In this document: positions 53,104 to 62,821 of the stretch, piece after piece
Layout: each line of letters begins with the position of its first letter
Numbering within the stretch: position 1 is the first letter of the stretch
From: Bin80 sp026708685
GTDB lineage: Bacteria; Bacteroidota; Rhodothermia; Rhodothermales; Bin80
Direction of reading: 5' to 3'
Length of the DNA stretch: 64,000 bases
Assembly (NCBI GenBank): GCA_965200955.1
Contig: OZ241742.1
Coordinates: 2,542,001-2,606,000, forward strand
Made by a program: the position numbers and the translations under genes
The notes under the pieces: model-generated
What the model saw: the letters and a program-made list of their open reading frames with translations, nothing else
The model's database searches: none
What the model was told of the DNA's origin: nothing

Positions 53104-54291
53104 ATGAAGATCCTGACATTCAGATCATTAATTTTACTGGCTCTCTTGATGCTGGCTGCCCATGGTAGCTTCATCCACAACTCCAATGCACAGACGGGAG
53201 CTGCCGCTGTCGTGTTTCTGATGATAGAACCCGATAGTCGAGCTGCTGGCATGGGTAACGCTGGGGTAGCACTCGCCGATAATGCAAATGCACTGTTCTG
53301 GAATCCCGCTGGGCTAGCCGATCAGGTTGGCACTGAGGTAGCATTGACACACAGTAACTGGCTACCAGAACTCACCTCCGATCTCTTTTTTGAATACTTG
53401 GTGGCCAAGCATCATATCAAAAACTGGGGTACGGTCGGTGCCCATATCACGTTCCTAAACTTGGGTGAGCATGAGCATCGTGATGAGCTGAACAATCCCT
53501 TGGGTACATTCAGATCCTATGATCTCTCTGTTGGAGTATCTTACGGATTCAAGTTGACCAATCGCCTGTCCCTTGGCACTGGGATTCGCTGGATCCGATC
53601 CAACCTAGCCAACGTGAGTGTTGGTGCACAAGAGACTGAACCAGGAGTCTCCATAGGAGTGGATGTCGCTGCCCTCTATAAATTTCCTGAATTCTATTTT
53701 GGTACTATGAGTGGGCAGTACAATATTGGCTTCAATCTATCCAATATGGGCCCCAAGATTCAGTACTCTGACAGTGAACAGGCAGATCCGATTCCAACAC
53801 TTTTTCGCATCGGACAGGCCCTGACGCTTGAATTTGACAGTTACAACAAGATTACGGTTGCAACCGATGCATCCAAGATGCTAGTGCGTCAGCGTGTAAC
53901 CGAAACATGTATTGACGAATCTGACCCAGCAACATGCACGACGGAATTTTCGTCTGATCCGTTTTATAAAGCGATCTTCAGTGCATGGTCGCCGATCGAA
54001 ATTCTGAGTTCCCCCGTCAACAGTGAAGAGCAAGAATTTCGGAGCCTGTCGGTGGTAGACCAGCTCCTGCTCTCAGCTGGGTTTGAATACTGGTACAATA
54101 ACCTCTTTGCTGTTCGGGGTGGATATTTTTACGAAAACCCCTACAATGGGAATCGGGAATTTATGACGTTTGGTGCAGGAATCCGATACAATATCGTAGG
54201 CGTTGATTTTTCCTATATCTACGCGCTTAAAGAGAATCATCCACTCTCCAATACCATGCGTTTCTCTCTTCTTTTGAACTTTGCTCGATAG
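53104..54291 (+). CDS. porV: type IX secretion outer-membrane protein PorV
   Basis: A 395-residue beta-barrel of the PorV/PorQ family. It has a signal peptide (ending NAQ, about 29) and the hallmark opening LMIEPDSRAAGMGNAGVALADNA, followed by ALFWNPAGLA. Later barrel strands include YNIGFNLSNMGPKIQY and FMTFGAGIRYNIVGVDFSY. PorV shuttles cargo from the translocon to the PorU attachment complex. Its place next to porU is consistent. The ATG at 53104 is used; the longer upstream reading overlaps porU and lacks a signal sequence. Ends 22 bases before the next gene. Confidence 0.87.
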   Translation: MKILTFRSLILLALLMLAAHGSFIHNSNAQTGAAAVVFLMIEPDSRAAGMGNAGVALADNANALFWNPAGLADQVGTEVALTHSNWLPELTSDLFFEYLVAKHHIKNWGTVGAHITFLNLGEHEHRDELNNPLGTFRSYDLSVGVSYGFKLTNRLSLGTGIRWIRSNLANVSVGAQETEPGVSIGVDVAALYKFPEFYFGTMSGQYNIGFNLSNMGPKIQYSDSEQADPIPTLFRIGQALTLEFDSYNKITVATDASKMLVRQRVTETCIDESDPATCTTEFSSDPFYKAIFSAWSPIEILSSPVNSEEQEFRSLSVVDQLLLSAGFEYWYNNLFAVRGGYFYENPYNGNREFMTFGAGIRYNIVGVDFSYIYALKENHPLSNTMRFSLLLNFAR

Positions 54292-54313
54292 CATTGATCA
54301 GCGTTCTGTCGGG

Positions 54314-57217
54314 ATGAGGTGGTTGATTCTCTGGACACTATGCCTAGTGTCCTATTCTCCTGTGCATGCACAGATTGTAATGCCAGCCAAAGCACATTAT
54401 AATCTGGTTGCACTGCGGGTTGAATTTTCTGCTGATACAACGAGATTTACCACAGGGGATGGCACCTTTGATGGACTCACGTATCCGATGGAGCCTGCCG
54501 TGGATCCCTTGCCTCATGATGCAGCCTATTTTGAAGCACATCTTGATTTTCTCAAGCATTATGTGAACACTGCCAGCTCTGGGAAGACCGCTATCTCCAC
54601 CTTTCTCATTCCAGAAATCATCCAGTTGAATCAACCCATGGCGAGTTATAGTCCCATTGGTGAAGATTCTGAGAGTGATGCAGAAGTAACCAAGCTGGCC
54701 CGCCTGATTGATGATGCCTGGACCGAAGCCGACCGCAAGAGTCGTTTTGATCCTTCAAGTCTTGCATCATCGGATGACACTGCATTCTTGATCTTTCACG
54801 CGGGGGTAGGGCGGGATATTGAGCTGACAGGTACGACCTTGGACAAGACTCCCCAGGATCTTCCATCCCTCTTTATGAGCAAAGAATACCTACAAAGATT
54901 GGGTGTTGAAGGAGTTGAGTTCAAAGGGATGAAGGTGGAGCACTCATTGATTATCCCCCGCACCGAAACGCGTTCAGGTGTTAATTCCATCACTGATGAA
55001 CCCTTTCTGTTACAGCTGTCCATCAATGGTTTACTCGCAGCCAGTTTTCTGAGTTATTTAGGGGTTCCAGATTTGTTTAATACCGAAACGGGTGCGTCCG
55101 TGATCGGCCCCTTTGGGGTCATGGATCCACTGGGAATCTTTGCCTATGGCGGTCTTTTCCCTCCTCTTCCGAGTGCATGGACTCGCACCGCTTTGGGTTG
55201 GGCGACACCATCGGAGATCTATGAGGGAGGAACCTATGAACTGCTTCCCAATGAAGTGGCAAAAATAGAGATTTCATCAGCCGAGTATTTTCTGCTAGAA
55301 CATCGCAATCGCGTTCCAGAAGATGAAAATGGCCTTGTCCTGCATATCTCAAATCAAGGAGATGTCACCACGCAATCCATTGCTGAGGTGCGAGATGATT
55401 TTAATCGTTTTAATGTGGAGGCATTTCAGGGTGGAGTAGTGACTGAAGTGAATTCGTATGATTTTGCCTTGCCGGGCTGGGATGCCGATGGACAGCAGTA
55501 CAATGGTGGAATTCTAATCTGGCATGTAGATGAGCGTCAGTTCGCCCAAGGAGTCAACAACGACCCTACCATGTTGGCCGTAGACATTGAGGAAGCCGAT
55601 GGTGCCCAAGACATTGGCTTTGATGGAAATATTGGATCACCATTTGATTTTTACTATCAGGGAAATCCATCTAGTGTTTCGTTGCCATCGGGGCGTGTGA
55701 TTGCTCTTTATGAGAATCGGTTTGGTCCTGATACTTACCCCAATAGCAATACCAATGCGGGAGGAAACAGTTTTATATCAATAGAGGATTTTTCGGACTC
55801 TGGCCCTGTGATGTCGTTTACGTTGACCAGAAACCTTGAAGGGTTGATTACGAGTTTACCGCCGGTTTCACTGGGTGTCACGATTCATCCATCTGGCAGC
55901 GTGAGTGCAATCGGGGAGCATGATGCTATTTTCACTGGAACCCAAGTGATTATCCCAGGAATGGATCCCATTCCATCCGATACGCGCCCTACATTTCGCA
56001 TGAATGGGATGACGACCGTCACCTATGATGCCTCCAATACTGCCACCTTCCATCACTATGAACTAACAGACCAACAGATCACCCTAACCCAATCGTTTGG
56101 CCTGTCCACTCAGATACCCCCTCGATCTCCAGTTGTGTTTTACGATCAATCCCACTATATTTTATTTTCAGACTCAGAGCAATCTGAAATTTTTCGTATC
56201 GCTTCTGATAATACCGTTGATGCCCATTCGTTGAATGATCAGGGAATAGGCCTGGTGGCTACCGATGAGGGTGTCTATTTTGTCGGCTCATCCTATGCAG
56301 GGCCTCTTGATAGTGATCCCGTTTGGACCTATGATATAGATGCACATGTGGGGTTTCCAGTGATGGGGCGTGATCGGAATGGGTTATGGGGTGTCCTTCC
56401 TCTATCGGATCAATTGATCTTTTTACAACCCGATGGCACTGTAATTGAGGTCTCTGCATCGTCCTATTTTGGAGATGATCTGTTTTCAGCGTCTGTGGCA
56501 ATGGCCGATATCAATCAAGATGGTCTTCTTGATGTCATCACGACGGCTGGTCAGCAGCTCGTTGCGTTCTCTCAAGGGGGAGCCTTACTTGCCCCATTAC
56601 CTGCTGACATTGGAGCATCTTCCGTTTCTGCACCTTTAATCTATGAGACTGAAGAGGGTATCGTTGTAATGGTTGCCGCGATCGATGGACATATCTATGC
56701 AATGGATTTATCCCTAGGAGGTGAACTGTTGCCGGGTTTCCCATTATCAGCTGGTCATGCACTGGAGGCCATGCCCATGATTTCAAGTAATGGTTTAACT
56801 GCTGTAACACAAAGTGCTATTATTAGGGGCTATACGATAAGAAATATTTCTAGGACGCATTGGGCGGAGCAGCATGGCAATCCGCATAACACGAGTTTCG
56901 TATCGATCGCATCCGAGCGTCCATCAACCACGATGCTGTTGAGTCCAACGGAAACCTATAATTGGCCCAATCCTATCCGAGACGGTTCCACGTTTTTTAG
57001 ATGTCAGACCAGTGAGTCTTCTATGGTTACGGTCACCATTATTGATGCCGCAGGATCCTTGATAGATACCTTTGATTTTTCTACGACTGCCGAGATTTCC
57101 CAAGATATTCCCTGGCAAACCGATGCTCCGAGTGGAGTCTATTATGCCCGCATGGAAGCGACCTCTATTTCTGGCACAAAAGAATCACGCCTGATCAAAC
57201 TAGCAATCATCCGATGA
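54314..57217 (+). CDS. exported pseudo-M6 peptidase-like protein with FG-GAP-like region and type IX sorting domain
   Basis: A 967-residue secreted protein (signal peptide ending VHAQ, about 20). The first 500 residues resemble M6 (InhA-like) metallopeptidases: LVALRVEFS, then a late SYLGVPDLFNTETGASVIGPFGVMDP. However, where M6 enzymes have HExxHxxG this protein has NGLLAASFLSYLG (about 238-250), so zinc ligands are missing and it is probably inactive. GGILIWHVDE near 396 is also M6-like. A propeller-like segment with an FG-GAP-type MADINQDGLLDVIT follows, and the C-terminus is a sorting domain (YNWPNPIRDG, SGVYYARM). It overlaps the next gene by 4 bases (ATGA). Confidence 0.72.
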   Translation: MRWLILWTLCLVSYSPVHAQIVMPAKAHYNLVALRVEFSADTTRFTTGDGTFDGLTYPMEPAVDPLPHDAAYFEAHLDFLKHYVNTASSGKTAISTFLIPEIIQLNQPMASYSPIGEDSESDAEVTKLARLIDDAWTEADRKSRFDPSSLASSDDTAFLIFHAGVGRDIELTGTTLDKTPQDLPSLFMSKEYLQRLGVEGVEFKGMKVEHSLIIPRTETRSGVNSITDEPFLLQLSINGLLAASFLSYLGVPDLFNTETGASVIGPFGVMDPLGIFAYGGLFPPLPSAWTRTALGWATPSEIYEGGTYELLPNEVAKIEISSAEYFLLEHRNRVPEDENGLVLHISNQGDVTTQSIAEVRDDFNRFNVEAFQGGVVTEVNSYDFALPGWDADGQQYNGGILIWHVDERQFAQGVNNDPTMLAVDIEEADGAQDIGFDGNIGSPFDFYYQGNPSSVSLPSGRVIALYENRFGPDTYPNSNTNAGGNSFISIEDFSDSGPVMSFTLTRNLEGLITSLPPVSLGVTIHPSGSVSAIGEHDAIFTGTQVIIPGMDPIPSDTRPTFRMNGMTTVTYDASNTATFHHYELTDQQITLTQSFGLSTQIPPRSPVVFYDQSHYILFSDSEQSEIFRIASDNTVDAHSLNDQGIGLVATDEGVYFVGSSYAGPLDSDPVWTYDIDAHVGFPVMGRDRNGLWGVLPLSDQLIFLQPDGTVIEVSASSYFGDDLFSASVAMADINQDGLLDVITTAGQQLVAFSQGGALLAPLPADIGASSVSAPLIYETEEGIVVMVAAIDGHIYAMDLSLGGELLPGFPLSAGHALEAMPMISSNGLTAVTQSAIIRGYTIRNISRTHWAEQHGNPHNTSFVSIASERPSTTMLLSPTETYNWPNPIRDGSTFFRCQTSESSMVTVTIIDAAGSLIDTFDFSTTAEISQDIPWQTDAPSGVYYARMEATSISGTKESRLIKLAIIR

Positions 57218-60200
57218 AGGTATTGGTTATCATGCTATTGACAATGGGGATTGGGGCGTTCTCGCAGGCACAGGTTTCGCCAAGATTACTGGATTTTACA
57301 CGTCCAACGCTTGAGTGGTATCAGATTGAAACCGAACACTTTAAGGTCCTTTTTCACTTGGATGAGGAGGGCAATGGTGCCAGTCGATCGGCACAGGCGG
57401 CCGCCCGTATAGCCGAAGAAATCTATCCACCCATTACGGAATTATATAGTTATGAACCATCACAGAAGGTTCATATTATCCTGAAAGATTACGAAGATTA
57501 CTCCAACGGAGCGGCATTCTTTTTCGATAATAAGATTGAGATTTGGGCACCTGCACTGGATTCACCTCTTCGCGGTGCACATGACTGGCTCCGTAATGTG
57601 ATCACCCACGAGTTCACGCATATCGTGCAGGTGCAAGCTTCCATGAAGCTGCCCCGCACGGTTCCGTTTGGTTATCTCCAGGTGATTGACTATGAAAAAG
57701 TTCGCCGTCCAGATGTCTTGTATGGATTCCCGAATACTATCGTGAGCTATCCGATCATGGGATTGAATAATCCTGCATGGCTAGCTGAAGGAACCGCTCA
57801 ATTTCAAGATGAGCACCTTCACTATGATCAGTGGGACTCCCATAGAGATATGTTGCTCCGGACTCGGGTGCTCCACCAGAAGACGATGACGTTGAGTGAA
57901 CTTGGCAGTTTTTATTCTAAAAATAGCCATATGCGTGAGGGAGTCTATAATTATGGCTTTGCGTTTACGTCGTACTTAACCCGCAAGTACGGGACGGATG
58001 TTGTCTCCAAAATCACGGATGAGTTAGGACAGTGGGGGACTTGGCGCGTGGAAAAGGCGATTGAATCGGCCACAGGGGTTTCTGGGAAGGAGGTCTATCG
58101 CCAGTGGCTGGAAGATCTACAACGATCCTATCAGGATGCTACAGCTCCGATTGAACATTCTCTTGTTGCTGGTACGGTCATTGAACCCCATGGATTTGCA
58201 AATTATTATCCCCGTTTCTCACCCGATGGATCCAAACTCGCCTATATTTCCAATCAAGGCGAGCACAATAGTCGAGTCAGCTTATACGTCCGAGATTTAA
58301 CCGATCATTCGGTGGTTGTCCACAACCTTGACTTCGCTACCCATGACTATATCTGCTCATTGGGTCATCGGATCAGAGCAGGTGTTACGGGTGGGGCTTC
58401 TTGGAGACCCGATGGACAGGCACTTGCCTATGCTCGCCAGCGGACGACATCGGAAGGGTTTCTCTATACCGATCTTCATGTGTATGATCTAAGCACTGAA
58501 CGGTCAACGCCACTCACCCGTAATGCACGAGCTTCTCAACCCGTATGGAATGCAACAGGTACGAAGATAGTCTATGTTACATCCAATGATGGAACCAGTA
58601 ATCTGATGCTTTTGGATGTTGAGTCAGACGAGATATCTCCTGTGACAGACTTTACCAATGGTACGCAGGTCTCGAGTCCCTCATGGGATGGACAGTGGAT
58701 CTATTATGCACAGTTGGATCCAGGGTATCACGGAAATGACATCTGGCGCATTAGACCAGATGGATCAGATCCCACGATCGTGTTAAAAACGACCGCCGAT
58801 GAACGATCGCCTATCGTATCCAATGGCATGTTGTACTATGCCTCCGACAGTAATGGCATCTATAATCTTTACCAAAGATCTGAAGATCATACAGAACAAT
58901 TGACTCAGGTGCTGGGGGGTGCATTCATGCCAAGTGTTGCCCCTGATGGTCGGATTGCGTATGCCGACTATCAATGGGATGGCTATAAAATTGCAATCTT
59001 GAATCAACCCGGAGTGGTGGACTCCGACTTCTCCTACTCTCCACCAGATGTAATCACAAAAACGACAGACTCCCATTCTTTTCATAGCGATGCAGATATT
59101 CATCCCATCACTCACAAAGAGCTAACTGATGCCATTGATCAGCAAACAACGATAGGTGTTGATTCGTTGTCTATTTCCAGTTATGGGGCTGATTTTACCA
59201 GTTTCACCGTTTCTCCTGTGATTCGTTTAGACCAGTATGTGGAGCGTGAACTTGAGGGGAGGATCCGAGGTAGAGCGGAAACGCTCTGGCGAAACCTCAA
59301 ATTTGGCACGTACCTTTCCTCCAGAGAAATTCTTGAGGGAATGAGTTTTTTTGCTGGGGTTCTGATTGGCCCTGGATCTCATGGGGGCGGTTCATTTCTC
59401 GCCCCTGCTAACTTGTTGGCTCTGGAGCGAGATCTCTTCCTTCAGTTTGATTATGCCAAAGGGTTTAGACTCTTTCCTAAAAGATGGTCACCGCAAGTGT
59501 CTATTCAAGTCTACAATATTCAGCGAATGGTAGAAAATGGATTGTCCATAGAAGAACATCCTTGTACAGCTTGCCTTCCAGAGCCATCTACCGCAGACTT
59601 GACATACGGATTGTGGGAGGGAAATGTCTTTCTACGTAGTAAATTGAATCGATGGACTGTCCTTGAGATTGGCTATAAATATAGCCCCTACCGCGTGACA
59701 ACCAATCGATTTTACTCCCGTGAACTAGCCGATTGGATTCCCAGTAGCTCGTCGCGATACTATATTGGTCGCAGTTTTATGGCCAATGCCTATGTTGAGT
59801 TGATCCGTCCTCACCGTGAATCCGATATGTTTGAAACTGGATTGAAGCTCACTGCGTCCTACGATCGAGAAAATGGCAGATTACTGGAACAGTTTGATAT
59901 AAAAGATGGACAGCTTGTACCCGTTTATAGCAAAACGGCCATAGATCGATTGAGTGTTGATGTGGGGGCTGGCATGCGGTTGCCGGGTTCCATCAATGGG
60001 GCTGCTCATGGTCTCAACGTTAATGTACGTGCATCCACCATCTTTGGTAAAACAGTAGACTCCTTTTATTATGACTATGTAGGTGGACTTTCAGGGGCCA
60101 GAGGCTATCCTTTTTATGGACTTGGCGGAACCGAAACCCTCTGGTTGCAAACATCTTGGACTTTTCCACTGATGCCTGATCTTAAGCGTCAAATTGGCCC

Positions 60201-60474
60201 GATCTATGTTGATAAGATCTTCATGCGGTTCTATGCAGATGCCGCAAGGGTTCTTCCCGAGAGTCGCTCGTTTCGTAAAGATCTTGGAGCTGAACTTCGG
60301 ATCATGATGGGCAGTTATTATCTTTTGCCTACGGCCCTGTTTATCAGTTCCACCTATGGACTTGATTCTTATCGGATCCAATTAGATGATGCATTTATCT
60401 CGACCCAACCCTCTATTGAATATGGACAGCAACTTTTATGGCACTTTGGAGTCTTATTTGGGTTTGATGTATAG
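57214..60474 (+). CDS. surface peptidase: gluzincin, TolB-like propeller and outer-membrane barrel, paralog 2
   Basis: A 1086-residue exported protein (signal peptide ending AQAQ-like at about 20). The zinc motif THEFTH gives His132, Glu133 and His136; the third ligand Glu192 is in AWLAEGTAQF. TolB/WD40-like blades follow (YYPRFSPDGSKLAYISN, GASWRPDGQALAYA, QPVWNATGTKIVYVTS). The C-terminal 400 residues form a predicted outer-membrane barrel, with an Omp85-like GYPFYGLGGTETLWLQ segment, and end in a hydrophobic, Phe-rich strand. The layout matches the protein at 25030, but the sequences are well diverged. ATG overlaps the previous stop (ATGA), placing it firmly in the secretion operon. Confidence 0.76.
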   Translation: MKVLVIMLLTMGIGAFSQAQVSPRLLDFTRPTLEWYQIETEHFKVLFHLDEEGNGASRSAQAAARIAEEIYPPITELYSYEPSQKVHIILKDYEDYSNGAAFFFDNKIEIWAPALDSPLRGAHDWLRNVITHEFTHIVQVQASMKLPRTVPFGYLQVIDYEKVRRPDVLYGFPNTIVSYPIMGLNNPAWLAEGTAQFQDEHLHYDQWDSHRDMLLRTRVLHQKTMTLSELGSFYSKNSHMREGVYNYGFAFTSYLTRKYGTDVVSKITDELGQWGTWRVEKAIESATGVSGKEVYRQWLEDLQRSYQDATAPIEHSLVAGTVIEPHGFANYYPRFSPDGSKLAYISNQGEHNSRVSLYVRDLTDHSVVVHNLDFATHDYICSLGHRIRAGVTGGASWRPDGQALAYARQRTTSEGFLYTDLHVYDLSTERSTPLTRNARASQPVWNATGTKIVYVTSNDGTSNLMLLDVESDEISPVTDFTNGTQVSSPSWDGQWIYYAQLDPGYHGNDIWRIRPDGSDPTIVLKTTADERSPIVSNGMLYYASDSNGIYNLYQRSEDHTEQLTQVLGGAFMPSVAPDGRIAYADYQWDGYKIAILNQPGVVDSDFSYSPPDVITKTTDSHSFHSDADIHPITHKELTDAIDQQTTIGVDSLSISSYGADFTSFTVSPVIRLDQYVERELEGRIRGRAETLWRNLKFGTYLSSREILEGMSFFAGVLIGPGSHGGGSFLAPANLLALERDLFLQFDYAKGFRLFPKRWSPQVSIQVYNIQRMVENGLSIEEHPCTACLPEPSTADLTYGLWEGNVFLRSKLNRWTVLEIGYKYSPYRVTTNRFYSRELADWIPSSSSRYYIGRSFMANAYVELIRPHRESDMFETGLKLTASYDRENGRLLEQFDIKDGQLVPVYSKTAIDRLSVDVGAGMRLPGSINGAAHGLNVNVRASTIFGKTVDSFYYDYVGGLSGARGYPFYGLGGTETLWLQTSWTFPLMPDLKRQIGPIYVDKIFMRFYADAARVLPESRSFRKDLGAELRIMMGSYYLLPTALFISSTYGLDSYRIQLDDAFISTQPSIEYGQQLLWHFGVLFGFDV

Positions 60475-60486
60475 GATCTCACCTAG

Positions 60487-61128
60487 ATGATGATGATCTT
60501 GATTCTTTCATGTGTGTTTATCGTGACGGGTGTGGTGGGCATCATTTTTATGCTCCGAAAAAATGCTCGTCCAATCCCACAGGGACCTCTGCAATGGATC
60601 GCATCCATCATGAGTGTCATGCTCATTGGACTTTCCAGTTTGATTATTGTACTGATATTGGTCTATGAAGAACCTTCTGAATCTCATCAAGTTGAGTTTT
60701 CTCAGGTACCTGCATTTGAATTTCAGCTGGTGTCCAATCAAGAAAAAAGGAATATCAGTGATTACAGTGGCCGGGTGATTCTCTTGAATTTTTGGGCTAC
60801 ATGGTGTCAACCTTGCATTACAGAACTTCCTGAACTGGATGAACTTCAACTAGCCTATGGTGATGTGGGATTAACCGTGATGACCGTATCGGACGAGAGT
60901 TTGGACGAATTGCTACTCTATTCAGATTTACTTCCTCAGCAAACCGTCTCTGGATATATTGAGTACGAGAGATTGCCTGAACTATTTCAGGATGAATTAG
61001 CCAGTGGACGACCAGTGACGTTTGTCATTGATGGAGAAGGCATGATCAGAGAGCGTGTCCAAGGTGCTGGCAATTTCGAGTATTTTGAAGGTTTGGTGAC
61101 TCCTTGGTTAGCTCAGCTTGCGTCATGA
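60487..61128 (+). CDS. TlpA-like membrane-anchored thioredoxin
   Basis: A 213-residue protein with two N-terminal membrane helices (about 3-24 and 37-60) and a periplasmic thioredoxin/TlpA domain. The active site LNFWATWCQPC places Cys107 and Cys110, followed by ITELPELDEL; GRPVTFVIDGEG carries the cis-proline region. Likely a disulphide reductase supporting cytochrome maturation or envelope proteins. It lies 13 bases after the barrel-peptidase gene, and its stop overlaps the DUF5683 start (ATGA). Confidence 0.82.
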   Translation: MMMILILSCVFIVTGVVGIIFMLRKNARPIPQGPLQWIASIMSVMLIGLSSLIIVLILVYEEPSESHQVEFSQVPAFEFQLVSNQEKRNISDYSGRVILLNFWATWCQPCITELPELDELQLAYGDVGLTVMTVSDESLDELLLYSDLLPQQTVSGYIEYERLPELFQDELASGRPVTFVIDGEGMIRERVQGAGNFEYFEGLVTPWLAQLAS

Positions 61129-62090
61129 GAATGATCAAGGTTTTCTTTCTAAGTCTGAGTTTTTTTCTTGCCAGTCAAGTGGTTGCTCAACCGAGTGCAG
61201 ATAGCTTAGAGACCTTATTTTCAAGCCCTCGCCGCAGTGTTCCCCTTGCGTTTGGACTTTCCGCTATTCTTCCTGGAGCGGGGCAGGTTTACAATCGTGA
61301 TTGGATTAAAGCGACGATTGCACTTGCGGGGGAAGCCACGGTTCTACTACTGTATCAGTCTTGGCATTCACGCGGTGTCAATGGGCGTGATGCTTACCAG
61401 ACCCAGGCCCATACCTTTTGGAGCCCACTCAAATATGCTCATTGGCTCAATGATTATACTCAGTACCTGAATCAGTTACCGGACGGAAGAACCGTTGATA
61501 TTGATCCAGTGAATATTCCAAGTTCTCTTCAAGGGATTAACTTAGCAGATCCGTCGTCTTGGACCCAATCGGAACAGCTCGTGATACGAAATCTGTTTAA
61601 CGAAATTCGGCGTGTTGAAAGTGCTTCCTATCATGGTGACACTGGAGCGGCTTTTTCTCATGTATTACCATTTTTTGGTGAGCAACAGTATTATGAGTTG
61701 ATCGGGAAGTATTTTCAATATGCCCCTGGATGGGATGATTATACGGCCACTGAACGCAATGGTCAGCTCACATGGATTGATGAAAACGGAAATTTTTTGC
61801 CATCCATTGAACCCGAAGAGGGTGGAGGTGATCGTGGTAAAGCGAATGTATCCGAGCGATTTTACCAGTACGCGGACGATCATGCCGATGCAAACGGATA
61901 CTTGCGTAGGGCATCTAGGATAACAACGCTCCTGATTATAAATCATGTGATTGCAGCGGTGGATGCTGCAATCTTTGCCCGCCTACACAACCGAAGAATC
62001 CAACTGCGTCTTGGATTGATTCAAGATAACTACGGAGGGATTCACATTGGTCCTCAAATGACCTTTGCATTAGATACAAATTCCAAATAA
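61125..62090 (+). CDS. DUF5683-domain membrane protein
   Basis: A 321-residue protein with a signal peptide (ending VVAQ, about 22) and a DUF5683-type core: LAFGLSAILPGAGQVYNRDWIKATIAL, containing hydrophobic helices. A long loop region (about 90-260) of periplasmic character and a final hydrophobic segment (ITTLLIINHVIAAVDAAIFA) follow. Function unknown; members are frequent in Bacteroidota envelopes. The ATG at 61125 overlaps the TlpA stop. It ends the long plus-strand run from porU. Confidence 0.75.
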   Translation: MRMIKVFFLSLSFFLASQVVAQPSADSLETLFSSPRRSVPLAFGLSAILPGAGQVYNRDWIKATIALAGEATVLLLYQSWHSRGVNGRDAYQTQAHTFWSPLKYAHWLNDYTQYLNQLPDGRTVDIDPVNIPSSLQGINLADPSSWTQSEQLVIRNLFNEIRRVESASYHGDTGAAFSHVLPFFGEQQYYELIGKYFQYAPGWDDYTATERNGQLTWIDENGNFLPSIEPEEGGGDRGKANVSERFYQYADDHADANGYLRRASRITTLLIINHVIAAVDAAIFARLHNRRIQLRLGLIQDNYGGIHIGPQMTFALDTNSK

Positions 62091-62821
62091 CCGTAATGAA
62101 TGCTTAGGGAATTTTCTTCCGACCAAATTGTTTCAATGAATGATACAGAGATGGAATGACAGGACCATATTGCCATGCCTCAATGCGGTCATAAAATAAT
62201 TTTCTTCGTGTGTATCATCATCCATCCATAGGCAAAATATACTAATTTTTGCATGGACAGATTGCTCAAAAAGATTTTTTCATTTTTTGAGTGTACAATG
62301 AAATAATTCGCAACAGCACTGGCATGAGACAACCCATCTCCTTTTCTCTTTGTCACGAAAGATTTGTAGTCGATGATCTGACATCAGAAATATTCAGGAT
62401 ATCGCAAGATGGAAGCATTAGTATAATATGATATAATATGATGCTTTTGCAAAACCTCAGTATTTTCGTAGAAATATTGCTCTGGGTGTTATGAGAGGCG
62501 TTTTTTTGATTTGAATGGTAGGTTTTGCAAAAGCCTCATATACTACAATTTTGGTTTCCAACGATATAGTATTACCCCGCAAGATAAGCACGGCGACCAC
62601 TCAGGGATTTTGCGGATGTCCAGCACTCGATCGAGAAAGGTTCACATGAGACTCTGGCGAAGAAGACGATGAGTACTCCCCCCAGCAAGGTGAAGAAACG
62701 ATGAGGGGCGTCGTGCTCTCCGTGGGTGTTACTGCACACCACCAACAGAAAGATCGCTACTGTCTGAGTCCTAAACATTCGACCGAGACAGGGGTTATAT
62801 GATTATTCTAATCTCAAAACC
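62091..62821. other. gene-poor region with miniature element before AAA ATPase
   Basis: A 731-bp region. It holds a hairpin of CTCAAAAA (62265-62272) and TTTTTGAG (62284-62291), a tandem ATAATATGAT-type duplication (about 62423-62441) and miniature element copy C (62440-62537). From about 62570 the base composition shifts towards higher GC, continuing into the ATPase gene. A 68-codon minus-strand open frame (62572-62778) is unlikely to be real. Confidence 0.45.
62440..62537 (+). repeat. miniature inverted-repeat element, copy C
   Basis: A 98-bp element with the best-preserved ends: left ATGCTTTTGCAAAACCT and right AGGTTTTGCAAAAGCCTC. The interior TTTTCGTAGAAATATTGCTC matches copies A and B, while the right half (GAGAGGCGTTTTTTTGATT) is diverged. 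ATAT on both sides may be a 4-bp target duplication. No coding capacity. Confidence 0.7.

Noticed and set aside
62572..62778. 68-codon minus-strand open frame with a hydrophobic stretch
   Set aside because: No family likeness or supported start; more likely chance within a GC-richer non-coding stretch.
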